DNA of 64,000 nucleotides, taken from Taxillus chinensis. Taxonomy: Eukaryota > Streptophyta > Magnoliopsida > Santalales > Loranthaceae. Positions 1 to 12,754 of this stretch are shown here, one piece after another. Position 1 is the first letter of the stretch. Each line of letters opens with the position of its first letter. The position numbers and the translations under genes were made by a program. The stretch covers positions 5,705,293 through 5,769,292 of the forward strand of contig CM042092.1 in assembly GCA_023512835.1 (NCBI GenBank), written 5' to 3'. Under the pieces are notes generated by a model, which made no database searches, had not been told where the DNA came from, and saw only the letters and a program-made list of their open reading frames with translations.

Positions 1-566
1 CGGTTCAGCCAGCCGAAATTAGTAAGGATGAAATTAGTTCTCAGTTTAATTTAATATGTTTTGATTTGAGTAAAATCAAGTCAAATTAAACTTATTATTT
101 AGACCAAATAAATTTTATTCGGTTTGAAACAATAATTAGTTTCGATTTAAATTGATTTGATTTATTATTTTTTGAATAAAAAAAGATATATAAGCATATA
201 TATTAATATATATTAAATTTATAATTATAAATTTTAAAATTAAATAATATAATTCACACACACATTAATAAATAATCTTAAATAAATAAGTAACCGTAAA
301 ATATAAAATAATAATAATAATAATAATAATATTGCTAAGGATTTACTAACCTATTAAATATTCAAATTAAACCAAAATCCCAAATCACGAGTTACCCCGC
401 TTCCTTCATAGTCTTTCATTATTATGTATAGGGGGTTCCATATGCAAGTCGGGATGCACTCAATTGGCACATTAACGATTAGCAAGTAGGAGTACGAGCA
501 CGAGCACAAAGTTTTTCTTTCGTTCACACCAAGCAACGAAATGTCGTCAGCGGTTCAGCCAGCCGA
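1..566. repeat. 16-bp direct repeat flanking a 534-bp block
   Basis: The 16 bases CGGTTCAGCCAGCCGA occur at 1-16 and again at 551-566. The DNA between is AT-rich at first and includes an (AAT)n tract near 310-330. This could be a target duplication around an inserted element, but I see no poly(A) tail or terminal inverted repeat at the inner edges, and the window starts at the first copy. No gene is seen in the block. Confidence 0.45.
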
Positions 567-987
567 CGCAACCCTGAAACGCGGCTGGACCCACTTGGCG
601 CGTTAACTCCCTGTCCCTGTCCACTATTCACAACCACAAGCTCCCCCATACAGAGGAGACAACGTTGACTGCCAACTTTCATTACTTCTGATGTGTCTTG
701 TCACTTCTGCTTGTAGCTTGTGCATTGGAGGGCGGGTGAACGAGCATATATTTTTTAAAAAAAATTGTTGGGAATGACAGCCTTTTCAATCGAATCTTAA
801 GAAAATGTATTATTGGACCGGTCAAATAAATCCAATCTTAAGAAAAGTCAACACTCAAATTGGAACAACAACGGCGACAGGGAATAGGTGGCTCTGGTAA
901 GGAAGTAGATGTACAAATAGTGTTTGAAATTTTAAGATTGATGGTGGATTGTGGTTGTTTGATTTTTTTATTTTTATTTCTGCAGAG
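567..987 (+). promoter_or_regulatory. Promoter/5'UTR region of the LHT-like gene with a probable 5'UTR intron
   Basis: A good donor (CTCTG|GTAAGG) ends a possible leader exon at 896. A pyrimidine-rich acceptor (TTTCTGCAG) ends at 985, two bases before the chosen ATG at 988. The 89-bp stretch 897-985 therefore looks like a short 5'UTR intron. A longer open frame starting at 949 would begin inside this intron, so it was not used. No clear TATA box was assigned. Confidence 0.5.
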
Positions 988-1174
988 ATGAGCGAGGAAG
1001 AAGAGGCAGCAGCGAGGCAGAAGAAGATCAATGAATGGCTGCCAGTCACTTCATCCAGGAACGCCAAATGGTGGTACTCTGCTTTCCACAACGTCACCGC
1101 CATGGTCGGCGCTGGCGTCCTCAGTCTTCCCTATGCCATGTCTCAACTCGGATGGTGTGTCTCAAAACAAACAA

Positions 1175-1215
<41 letters not shown>

Positions 1216-4200
1216 ATATTGAATTTGAGCATGAAACGACAGAAATTTGTGTGGAATTTGAATTTGAAGGGGACCGGGGGTGGTGATCATGGTGCTGTCA
1301 TGGGTGATCACCCTGTACACGCTGTGGCAGATGGTGGAAATGCACGAAATGGTGCCCGGGAAGCGGTTCGATCGGTACCACGAGCTGGGGCAGCACGCGT
1401 TTGGGGAGAAGCTGGGGCTGTACATCGTGGTTCCACAGCAGCTGCTCGTGGAGGTGAGTGTGAACATCGTGTACATGGTCACCGGCGGCAAGTCCCTCAA
1501 GAAGTTCCACGACACCGTCTGCCGTGACTGCAAGTCCATCAAGCTCAGCTACTTCATCATGATCTTTGCCTCCGTCCACTTCGTACTCTCCCACCTCCCC
1601 AACTTCAACTCCATCTCCGGCGTCTCCCTCGCTGCCGCTGTCATGTCCCTCAGGTAACGTAACTATGATTTGACTCTTATGAGATTACCCATCCCCCCAT
1701 ACCTTTTATATTATCTTTTCTCTTCTTAATTTAATCGAATATAAAATATTTTATTATTTTTTAAAAATATGACCATTAATATGTTAGAGAGGAGGATTGA
1801 TGGAATGTATAGATGATTTATGCACATTAAATTACAAAATATTATACAGGGAGGGAGAGTAAAAACATTATTGGAATCTGGTGAGAGGTGTATGAAGTTA
1901 TTTAGAGAGAATGTTAGACTAACTAGAGTATATATTTGGCTTCTTATATTGAGATAGAGAACCATATAAAAAGAAAATTAAAAATGCATGCTTTACGTTG
2001 CGTATTATAAATAAATAAAATATATATTTATTTTACTTTATTTGTGTTTTATGTTTTTTGAGATTCTCTTTGCGGGTATTTTTATTTAAAATTATTAGTT
2101 ATATTTTATAATAATGCCCTCATAAACTCTTCTCACCCTTTTAACCTTAAAAATCTCATAAACAGCTTGAGTTTCGGAAACTCTCTTGGTGGCATGACCT
2201 AAATTGGCGATAATGCTACTTATGTTGAGAGTAGTGTGAAAGTATAGTTGGTACACTCTAGAAGGCTTCAAAGAGTTGGTGTAGAAGTTATTGATGAAGC
2301 ATTTTTAAATTTCATATGTGTCAATCCGGTTGAATGTGAGGAGCACACCAACAATTGAGGACTTGACGGTGAAGAAGGAATTTGATCATCCTCATACAAA
2401 CTAGAGCCATTCTCCTGATAAGCCCAAAAATAAGGTGAAATCAGTTTACGTGCACCCCAACTAAGAAAGTTTAACTTAGCGGATTTATATCAAAGGAAAG
2501 TTAAATGGCGCACGAGTTGAGATCCACATAAAATCTAGCCTCATGACAAATGATATCGGAGAAGTGTCCGACTCATATCCCGAAGACTCGCTAAGTACTC
2601 TCACAAGTAACATGATCTGAGATTTATTGTTAGTTGTGATGGCATCATGATAAATGATGCTAAAGGGAAGGCAATCAGGGAGTGGCCTACCCCTTTGGTT
2701 ATGACTCAACTCAAGAGTTTTTTTGGGATTGGCTAGTTTTTATAGGAGATTTATTAGATATTTTATTTTTGTTGTTACCCTATTAGTTTAATGCTTAGAG
2801 AAAGGAAAGTTTCAGTGGAATGAAGAGATTCGAGAAAGGTTTTTGGGAATTGAACAAGCAGTTATGTTAGACACCTATGTTGGCACTTTCATATTTTACT
2901 AAACTAATTGAGGTGTACCGTAATGCAGGTAACATTGAAATTAGTGTCGTGCTGTCTTAGGACAATAAGCTAGTGGCCTTTTTTAGTGATAAGTTATGTG
3001 AAGCCTAAGGGACTTGATTTACTTATGATAATAAATTCTATGCAATTATAAGAGCTCTCTAGATTTGAGGGTAATACTATTTGGTGGATAAAAAATATAT
3101 TACCTATTTAGATTATGTGGCAACATCTCATCAAAAAGACGAGAATCAGCAAATATATGCATGTCATGTGGATTTAGTTTTTGCAAAGATTCTCATTTAG
3201 ACTTATGTATAAATCTTGTGTTTAAAAGATATTTGTTGATGCTTTAAGTAGGAGAGCGGATTTGTTAATCACTTTGAGAGCATAAATTGTGAGATTTAAT
3301 GAGTTGAAGAAATTTTATGTCATTGATATGGCATAGTTATGGTAGGATTGGTAATGTGATTGTCAAACACATGACTGAACAGTATTAGTCCATAGTTGTA
3401 GTTATTCGAGGGAAGAATATAAGAGAGTTGCTAATTCATGCCGGCGACAAAAGTGTTTGTTGTAAAAAATCAAGTGATGATATATATATATTTTTTACAA
3501 ATGGAGGTTTCTTATTAGTAAGTATGACTAGTTGTATCCTAATGCAAATGTGTGTGAGATCAATGGCAATAACTATGTCATTACACTACCAAATGATATG
3601 GTTATTTGTCAGACATTCAATATATATAGCAAATATCCATCTGTTTCATCCTAATAATATACCATTGTATTTTGTAGCAAACTCACCATTAATTTCTTTA
3701 CAAGTGAAAGAAAATGATGTGGCATATAAAAAATATAATAAATAAATATTTGTTTTATTTTATTTCCTTTTTCTTTGGAGTTTTTCTTGTTTGCTTGTAA
3801 ATAAATTATAAGATATCATTCTATTAATTTAATTAATTTTATATTTCATTTACTTGATTGAAAACATATTTTAGAGATTTAATTTTTACAATAGTAGCTT
3901 ATTACTAAGTTGAAGTGTACGTAGCCATCGGTTTTTTTAATGAGATATCCTATATAATTTTGAGACAGCTACTCGACCATTGGCTGGGCGGCATCGGCCG
4001 ACAAGGGTGTGCAGCCCGACGTGGATTACGGGTACAGGGCCTCAACGAGGACCGGGGCCGTGTTGGAATTCTTTAGCGCCTTGGGGGATATGGCCTTTGC
4101 CTATGCAGGGCACAATGTGGTGCTGGAGATCCAAGCCACCATCCCTTCTACACCCGAAAGGCCCTCCAAGGGACCCATGTGGAAAGGAGTGGTTGTGGCC

Positions 4201-5098
4201 TACATCGTCGTTGCGCTCTGCTACTTCCCTGTTGCGCTGATTGGGTACTATATTTTTGGAAACAAGGTGGAGGACAACATCCTTCTCTCCTTGGAAAAAC
4301 CCGCCTGGCTCATTGCCATGGCTAACATGTTTGTTGTTATCCACGTTATCGGAAGTTATCAGGTACGCAACCAAAAACTTTACTTTCAAATATTCGTTTC
4401 CTCAGTTTTACATCTGGTTTGTGTTTTATTTATTTTGTTGTTTTTGCTGTCGTCTTCTGTTGTTGTCGTCAGGTTTACGCCATACTAGTGTTTGACATGA
4501 TGGAGACTGCGATGGTGAAGAAACTGAACTTTGCGCCCACTGCGACCCTCCGCTTTGTGGTGCGCAATCTATATGTGGGTATGCATATAATATCTAACCG
4601 CGGCATGAATTGAGTTCAGGATTACTGTAGTTTTTGGATTAAAGCCGACTTGTATGGTTGCAGCATTCACAATGTTTTTAGGAATTACCTTCCCCTTCTT
4701 CGGTGGGCTGCTATCATTCTTTGGGGGATTCGCCTTCGCCCCAACCTCGTACTTTGTCAGTGACTCCTGGTGTTGTCTTCTCATGTTAATACGCCTACGA
4801 CATTCCTTTTACTCTAATGCTTGACTCTCTACTTTGTTTTTCTTCAGCTGCCTTGCATTATCTGGCTTATCGTTTACAAACCAAAGAGATTCGGTCTTTC
4901 GTGGTGGACAAACTGGGTATGTTCTTCATTACTGCTTCATTTGCTTCAAAATTAATTGAGCTGATTTGGTTTTTTTTTTCTTCTTTCTTTATATTTCAGA
5001 TCTGCATCGTGCTTGGCATTTGCCTTGTGATTTTATCGCCTATTGGAGGTCTGAGGACAATCATAATTCAGGCCTCTACCTATGAGTTCTACTCCTAA
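988..5098 (+). CDS. LHT1-like: LHT1-like lysine/histidine (amino acid) transporter
   Basis: Proton-coupled amino-acid permease of the plant AAAP/ATF family. LHT proteins sit in the plasma membrane and import neutral and acidic amino acids. Coding exons read as 988-1154, 1270-1653, 3969-4362, 4473-4578, 4664-4755, 4848-4916 and 5000-5098, giving 436 codons plus stop, close to the roughly 440-450 aa of the family. Diagnostic stretches include [60 protein letters not shown] and [13 protein letters not shown] near the C-terminus. All junctions keep frame with GT..AG; W at exon 1/2 and S at exon 2/3 are split codons. Start: ATG 988 gives the expected short acidic N-terminus ([13 protein letters not shown]). 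Intron 1 holds a (TA)n tract and a weak AAG acceptor. Intron 2 (2.3 kb) contains a decayed retrotransposon. No frame break is seen in the exons, so the gene is probably functional. Confidence 0.92.
1177..1211. repeat. (TA)n microsatellite in LHT intron 1
   Basis: About 17 uninterrupted TA units lie within intron 1, between the donor at 1155 and the acceptor at 1269. Length is likely polymorphic. Confidence 0.9.
2280..3290 (+). mobile_element. Decayed Ty3/gypsy pol (RT-RNase H) remnant in LHT intron 2
   Basis: Translating the + strand in shifting frames gives recognisable order and spacing of a plant gypsy RT-RNase H region: AIREWPTP near 2670, then QLKSFFGI followed by a degenerate fingers/thumb region, LRERKVSVE near 2800, an AVLSQD-like stretch near 2950, KPKGLD near 3005, a degenerate H-bearing stretch, and [11 protein letters not shown] near 3235-3265. 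Many stops and frameshifts interrupt it. No LTRs were found, so it is an old fragment. The flanking DNA (2100-2280 and 3290-3500) may belong to the same element but is too decayed to assign. Confidence 0.72.
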
Positions 5099-5249
5099 TT
5101 GCTTGCCTCCCCACACTGAAGAAACACCTTAGAGAATCGGAATAACAGGTGGAAAAGAAATCATTTTTTTTTTTGAAAGAAGAGCAAGGGGAAAAAAATG
5201 TTTTTATTGATACTGTCAAATGGATATGACCCAATGGTTGCTTCAGAAT

Positions 5250-5255
5250 AATAAA
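5250..5255 (+). other. Candidate polyadenylation signal of the LHT-like gene
   Basis: AATAAA lies about 150 bp after the stop codon at 5096-5098. This is a plausible distance for a plant 3'UTR but is a weak signal on its own. Confidence 0.35.
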
Positions 5256-5259
5256 GGAC

Positions 5260-7432
5260 ATGGATAGATTATTTTCTTGTTTAATGGCTTTTGTTGTTGC
5301 ATATTTGTGTCGCTCTTCTCCTGAAGCTTGGTTTTAGCAACCTGTGGAACGGATTTGAATTATTCCTCATATATATATATATATGAGCTTTATCTCCCTA
5401 AAAAGAAACACTATCTTTGCATTAAATGCTGAGATTTATCAGTGGGAGGGTTCTGTGTTTAACATACTTCAAATATAATGCTTTCTTCAATGCACTGTAC
5501 ACCAACCAAGATCTGGCTCTGGAATGTCTTTGTTTTAGGCACAAGACAAATTTATCCTTCTTGAAAAACAAAATAGTCATTTGTGGGGTTTGTTCCTCAC
5601 GGCCCATCGGTCGAACTAGTTTTATCCTTCTTCAAAAACGTGAAGAAAAATCACATGATTTATGGAATTTGAGAAAATAGTTAATCTGTTTTGGAATGCC
5701 AATGGAGAAGGCAGGGGGAAGTTTAGTCCTCCAAGCTGATGTGCCAATTTTAAGCAGGACATTCTGGCTAGTTTGCAAAACTAAGATACACAACAACAGA
5801 GTCACTTCTGAATATGCCAAGAAAACACAGCTTGTTAGCTGCTTATTGCTGGCTACAAGAAAAGTTGAAATAAAAAAATGAGAACAAACATGAATGTTAG
5901 TTGAATTCATCGACTTATTTTGGGGTTATTGCCCAGGAGTGCAAAAGGGGGCCTAGGCTAGGCTAGACTGTTCAGCTGGCCTATTTTTTACATATTGAAG
6001 TATAGTTTCATACATAAATTTGTGTTTTTATGAAACTAAAATTGTGTATCAAACATCAAATATGTTGTCAAGTAACAACAGTTGTTGTTTGTGTGGTTTT
6101 TAAAATTTATTTTAAATTTTGCTTTGCAAGGATTTAAAGTGTTGGCTACGTTTCCAATATAAAAGATACCAATTTGGAATTTCGAACACCGCCTTCCAAA
6201 ATTTGTTGATAATCTCCATTATCGTTGATCGATTATTATAAAATTGGCAGCGACTTTATCTATTTATTTGTAGACTTAAAATATAAGGAGGCTATTTTAT
6301 GAAATAAATTAGATATGTAATACATAAAATATGAATAAATTATATTTCATATTTAAATATTATTGGCTTATAATAGAATTATAGAATCATCCTCCCACAG
6401 AAAATTCAAATTTGATGCAAGCTTGCCGTTGACAATGAATAGTATAACATGGGATGCAAGAAAAGTGCGCAACAATCAGAGCACGCTTTCTTCACCTTGT
6501 CAACACCCTATTAAAAAAAAACAAAAAAGTAGAAGGAACGATACTTTGAGTCTCTTTTTTCCAAAAATGTAAGTGAATCAACGTGATTCCAACACAATAT
6601 CATTTCCAAAATAAGACATAAATAAATTAAAAATGAAAATAAAAAATTATTTATATTCGAATCATTAAAAAACATAATTCATAAATACATTCATAAACAT
6701 AACTTATAACTGTTCGTAAAAATTTATAATCAAATGTTCAAATATAATTTGCAATAATTATTCATGTTCATAAAAATTATTTATTTTTATTAAATATAAT
6801 TTAATAAACATATATTTTTAAATTATATTAATATATTTTATTTATTACTATTATTATAATATTATTATGAGGTAATTATTTAAACATATTAATCAACAAT
6901 AACATAACCTAATAATAACATTGGGTAAGTAGTTGAGTTTTTTTAAAAAAATCTACTATTTGAATTCTTTTGAAATTTTTTTTAGAATTTTATAATTATA
7001 TTCGTTATCATTTATGAATATTATAATTTAAAACTCATATCCATTTATTAATAAATAATAATAAATAAATTTTAACACCTTAAATCTCACCCATGCAGAA
7101 GTAGCAAAAGTTGATATTCAAATTCCTGTCATGTTTCCGGTAGTGTAACGTGCAGTGTGAGCGTACACAGTAGTCCAATGTTATTGTAGCTCTTTTGTTT
7201 GTCTTAGTGAAGAAACGAAGGTTCATTTCGGAGAGGCAGGGAGTAGAGGGAGGTGGACAAATTTTGTATTCTCATGTTAATGCGATTTCAATGGGGTTTA
7301 ACCACCATCTGAATACTCACATGGCCGGGCAACAGAAGTCGCTGGATTCTTTTATCTAAGCGTTCACACAAATATGTATCCGTCGAAATTAAGAATGAAC
7401 AGCAAAAACACAGTACTGTTGGCGCAAGGGTG
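5260..7432. other. Intergenic region, no gene recognised
   Basis: Short open frames (for example near 5426-5680 and 6363-6572) have no recognisable domain, splice context or family similarity. The sequence is AT-rich from about 6250 to 7080. It should include the 3'UTR of the kinase gene (reading leftward from 7433) and the end of the LHT transcript. Confidence 0.5.
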
Positions 7433-7481
<49 letters not shown>

Positions 7482-10406
7482 TCTGGACACTTCTTAGCAG
7501 TGGGTGCTGCTACATTGGGTCTTGTTGGTAAATCCATCATGCATGGTCTTGGCACCTCCGGAGGGCTTGTACAGCGGATGAGGGCCCAGTTGACACTCTG
7601 AAAAAAGGGGTGCTGCTTAACTTCAGTTGCACCGCGCCGGTAAGCAAGGCGATGTTGCGGCTCTTTCACAAGCAAGCCTCTGATCAGGTCCTTTGCCGCG
7701 AAGCTCACAGCAGGTGCGTCTGGGAACCGTAGTGGCTGCCCTACCACATTAAACAGCGTGGCCCGATTTCCTGATCCCTTGAAAGGAGTTTTCCCATACA
7801 GGAGTTCGTAGAGAAATATCCCAAAGGTCCACCAGTCCACAGCACTTCCATGACCCTCACCTTTGATGATTTCTGGGGCCAAGTATTCATGGGTACCCAC
7901 AAAGGACATTGATCGTGCGCCTGTTGGCTCTGCAATGAGCTCCGGGAGGGGGCTTACTTGGTTATAAATTTCACCCTTTTGCCTCGTCTTCTTCTGTGTC
8001 TTAGGCTTGCCCGAGAAAAACCGTGGCACAAAACATGCAGGCTGGATGCAAGCTGGCTGGATGATGCAATTTGGTTCAATGCAAGCAGGCTCCACACAGT
8101 ACCCCCGATTCTTTGAATCCGGGCATGTGTTTGACGATTTTATGAGCGTTGGGCAGACAGCACATCTCAGGGAGAGGTCAAAATCAGAAAGCATTATGTG
8201 CCCATCTTCCCTCACTAGAACATTCTCTGGTTTCAGGTCCCTGTAAATAATGCCAAGCATGTGTAGATACTCCAAAGCAAGGAGAACTTCCGCCACATAG
8301 AATCTGCACAGAGAAAGCTCAGGTCAGAGAGCGAGCTTGAATTAAAGGTCATAGGTATACTTCCTCCAAGTTTAACGTTGGTATTCTCTCATAAACCAGT
8401 TTTCATTTTACTGGAACTTGTTAATGAGGATGGTGCATCCATACCGCAAGTTGGTTTTAACTCTCTAGGTCACACATCTGTAGAAATAGGTCTACATATA
8501 CATGCATGTAAATGTGTCAACTATGTGCATATTGAATAAGCATAAAGTAATGCATTTGGCACCATTGGTGTGAGGAAATTAGACGTAGATAGTTGGCATG
8601 AACCAAGAAACTCTAAGATCTTATAGTGTTACACAATCCAATCATCTTCAAAATGGGTACATATTGAAGATGATTAAGTTGTCGTAGCAATGGCAAAATG
8701 ACAAATACAGCTAATAGTAATACTTAAATTTTATCCTTCCTTTTGTTAGTTTGAACATTTTTGGGTGTACGGCACCACAATTAAAGCACTGCATAGAGTT
8801 AGAAAGAGATAATTCTATTAATCACAGCCAACGGGATAATTTGTTATTACTAAGAAAAAAGGAAAGAGCGGGAGGGTGATTGGTAAGCTAATCCTCACAT
8901 TTGAATCTCCACCAGTGTGCCGAATGGAATATTTAGCTAAAATGTTTTACCATTGCCAGCTCTAGGCCTTTGTCACAAACCCAAAAAATTTAAAACAAAA
9001 AAAAAAACAAGATACAGAAAGCCAATTTCCTCCATCTGTTTTAGTTTTTTTAAGAGTTTTTCTTGCATAGATGATCATTATCACTTTAAATATGCATATC
9101 AAATGCCAAAGATCTATGCATAGAGCCCACAAACCCCTTGAGCTACGGAACAAATAACAGTTCATTTTGACAAAAAATCGAATGCCTGAAAAATCAGTTG
9201 TCTGCATAGTCAGGAAAGAGAAAAAGGACAAGTAAAAAGCACTGCTAACCTGGCAGCATGCTCTGGGAAATACTTCCCGTGTTGTCTTTGCCTCAGGGCA
9301 TGCAAATCTCCACCAGGACAGAACTCCATCAATAAACAAGAGAACTTCTCCGTTTCAAAGTGTGAATACAAAGTGGGCAGGAATGGATGATCCAGGGACT
9401 GCAGAATCTCTCTCTCTGTCTGAGCCCTCAGAAGCTTCTTTCGGCTTGCTAAGGCTGCTTTATCCATAATCTTCATTGCGAAGTAGGTTCTAGTCCCAGC
9501 CAATTCGGATAAATACACACTTCCTATATCTCCAGAACCCAATCTCGTCAAAAGCCTAAAGTGGCACAATCCCAACTCTCGTTCACGAGAACGGACTGCT
9601 TGAATTGCTTCCCATCTTATATCATTTGCCTTGTGGGGCTTGTACAAGGTACTGCTAAAACTACTGGAGCTGCTATCATCACTGATGTCACTCCCAGTGC
9701 TGCCTCTATAGATACTCGTCTTTCTGCTTTCAACATAGTCACATGAATTGCTGACCTCACCACAGCTTTCACCAGACTTCTTCATGCTACTGGCACATTC
9801 ACTTGCTTCAGTATTGGTGAAGCTATCTTTAGCTTCCGCATAGTTAGTACCTGAGTACAAACTGTCTTGAGGGCTTGGGAAAATCCCAATAGTGGGTTGT
9901 GTCTCAAGTGTTGACTGCCCTTTAGATTTCTCAGGGCCAACATCACACGAGTTCAAACCCAATTCAGATTCTGAACAGCCACTCAAAGGCCTACTCCCAG
10001 CTCCATCAGCAGGCAGCTGGATGCGAGATTTACTATCCATTGTTGGAGTCATTTTCTCTGGGAAAGGAATTTCAGCTTTTTTGCTAAGAACATCACTTGG
10101 ACCCACAAAGTCCAACTTATCTGATTTGGAATGCTGCGCTATATCGGGTGATTCTTTGATATGATCACGGGATTTATTGGAAGGCTTTCGATTATTTATA
10201 GAACCATTTTGAATACAACCTGTGCCTAGCTTAACCCCATTTTCTGAAGGGACTTCATAGGACGTCGAAGAGGCTGCTTTGAGCTGTTTGGGCGATGAAG
10301 GTCGCAAGGGGAGAAGAATCCCTGGGATTGAAGAAGGAATGCGTCCTATATCTGGCACTGAAGGGCCGTGTGGTTTTGATAAGGACACAACTCCACTAGG
10401 CTCCAT
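7433..10406 (-). CDS. D6PKL-like: D6PK/KIPK-like AGC VIII serine/threonine kinase
   Basis: Plant AGC kinase of the D6PK/KIPK type, whose studied members phosphorylate PIN auxin exporters or work with kinesin-like proteins at the plasma membrane. Coding exons are 10406-9250 and 8303-7433 (675 codons plus stop); the intron splits an Arg codon (AG|A). Residues 1-279 are a Ser-rich, poorly ordered N-terminus. The kinase domain shows the Gly loop GSGDIG (290-295), catalytic K312 in [15 protein letters not shown] (406-413, D408), the plant-specific DFD (426-428), an insertion of about 90 residues with repeated PAC motifs ending in CFVPRFF, then [12 protein letters not shown] (519-530). The C-terminus IDFF (672-675) resembles the PDK1-docking PIF motif. 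Start: an upstream in-frame ATG at 10445 overlaps a strong intron acceptor (CTTGCAG, exon from 10434), so M at 10406 (MEPSGVVSL) is preferred. No damage is seen. Confidence 0.92.
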
Positions 10407-11210
10407 CAAGAAAATTGGCTCCAGCACTGTCAAACTGCAAGCCAAAATTGATCACAAAATTTTCAGAATTAATACTTAACCTTATCAGCTCTATGAGGAG
10501 AAAGAAATAGTTATAGATGAGCCCAACGATATATTTGAATGAAACCCACTTTACATATTGTATCAAACACAACCAGATTCAAACTATATCAAAGAGATCT
10601 GGGAAATTAACCAAAAATCAAAATTCAATCAATTAACATCAATTGAAGCTACCAATAACCATTAATTCCCTCATTTACACATAATAATCACAACCCACTA
10701 ATTCCAAACGTTACCTGCCGTTTAGCAACCCGCTCCTAGCGTTACAATAATAAATTCAAAAAGAAACACAAAAATTTACATTGCTTTCTCGATTTAAAGA
10801 CCCAAAGAAACCCAAGAAAGAAAAAAAACACATAGAAAGAAGAAGAAAAGGAATTAAAGATATAAAGGGTCATAAAGATTTAACTTGAAAGATTTACCAA
10901 TGCGGAAGAGCCTATCTTTCCATGGCTGAGACTGAAGGAGAGAGTGAAGATGAGGGTGTTTTTCACAGTGCTCTAAGCGACCCAAGCTTTTAACTCTCCT
11001 CCCTCTCCCTCTCTGTTCTTCGAATTTGAGATCCGATTAAAACCCACAATTTTGGGAAATGGGAAAGAGAAACCAAAGTTGTAAGTTAAATAGAATGCCC
11101 AAACTCGCGGCTCTAATTAGGTGATAGAGGGAGGGAGAGAGGAGAACAAAGCTCACAAGGCAAGCAAAGTCGAGCGATTCAAAGCAAAGCCAAAGACTGT
11201 CTTTATCTTT
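10407..11210 (-). promoter_or_regulatory. 5'UTR exons, leader intron and core promoter of the kinase gene
   Basis: On the minus strand a leader exon ends at 10898 with donor TTG|GTAAATC. A 463-bp intron (10897-10435) follows and is closed by the acceptor TTGCAG, after which 28 bases lead to the ATG at 10406. The leader exon is purine/pyrimidine-skewed with CTCT tracts around 10985-11015 and 11135. The transcription start is not defined from sequence. The leader intron explains why the ATG at 10445 should not be used. Confidence 0.6.
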
Positions 11211-11323
11211 GATGACTGGTGAGTGTTCCTAACCAAAAAGCACTCTCTTCCTCTTAATGTGGTTTATGTCTTTGTTGATAACTGCATTAATAATTGTGTT
11301 TTCCGTTAATTGTAAAATAAACC

Positions 11324-11360
11324 TCTATAATAATAATAAAATTATTATTATTATTATTAT
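11324..11360. repeat. (AAT)n/(ATT)n hairpin microsatellite
   Basis: AATAATAATAAA is followed directly by a run of ATT/TTA units, so the tract is its own inverted repeat and could fold back. It lies exactly at the junction where the duplicated copy at 13597-13800 changes orientation. Confidence 0.7.
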
Positions 11361-12754
11361 ACCTGGCCTGGGGGACATTAAGGACTGTTGGTTGGCCCCT
11401 TCCTGTAGATTTTTTTGGGCCCCACCGTTCGTTTTTATTATGATTATTATTGGCAATGACCACCCAAACGTGCCGCTCCACAGGAAGAAAGTAGGGGCTT
11501 GCAACATCTATTTGTCCCTTCAATTATTGATTATGGTATGATTTTTATTTTGAGATAATGAGATTGAAAAAACAAAAACAACTATCTATTTTTTATATGT
11601 GACAATAACAAGCTATTTATTTATTTAGTATACTATTTAAAAATTATTATGAATGACGACATTTTGAAGCTAATCAAATATACTTTAAAAAAAGACCCGG
11701 CCCATTAATATTTTTTTTACAATAAATTAAATCATGAGTTAGATTGTTATAAAATAATTGAAACAATAAGTTTTCTAAATATTTTTTTAGTTAACTGCAC
11801 AGGTGGACTCGTTATTTATTTTTGAATTTTATGCATATAGCATTATTTCTTTTTACTTAAGTGTCAAAAGCAATTTTGTAGACCGGAAACATGGTTTCAA
11901 TTAAATTGCAATGATCCTATCGAAGCAATTTGGACGCGTGTGGCATATGATGTATTAGAATGAATAGTTTCCATAAATATTATTTCTTCATTAATGTACA
12001 TATAAAAAAAATCCTTAAATGATTTTATATGGATGATGTAGATAGAACCGTTGGTGTTGCATATGGTTTGGTTCTTCAATCACTAAGGATCCATTTCGTA
12101 CGTTGAAGACGTTGAAGATGAAAAAAAGATTGAAGCATTAATATATCTAGCAATTTGCATTAGACTAAATATTACTTGTGATAGAATTATATGTCAACTC
12201 AAAAACAATGAAATAATATTGAACACATTTTGCGCTATATAAATTGTACTTTTGAGATTATTTTACTCGCAAAAATTAGTAGGATCTAACTAACATAAAG
12301 CCAAATCACAAATAGAATATATATTTACTTGTGAAAAACAAATCATGAAAATTTATGAACTACATCAAACATTTTCAAATCATTATGAAATTATTGTTTT
12401 TTATACAGAATGACAAGAAACATGAGCTGTCATATTCAAACTCTATTAATACATTTGGTACATAGAAATGGATTTAAGAAGTTCGATTGAGGATGGAGAG
12501 AAATATAAATTGTGTAATCTTTAAAACTATGATTAGCATTATTTAAGTCAAATAATAATATAAAAACATAAAAAAAAACTCATTGAATCATCTTATACTT
12601 AAGTTAAATAACTTTTTTAAATCATATAATTCATGCCCCACTATAATCCATCACTAATTCCCATATTTGGTAAACCAAGGTGATGGCAATGGCTCCATCC
12701 CATGATAATGAGATTGCCTTAAAGAGGGTTATTTCGATGCAAGATTTACTAACC
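11361..12754. other. Intergenic, AT-rich, no gene recognised
   Basis: Only short open frames without family features are present. Bases 11361-11640 are a sequence whose second copy lies at about 13805-14060. The rest is AT-rich with no recognisable element ends. Confidence 0.5.
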
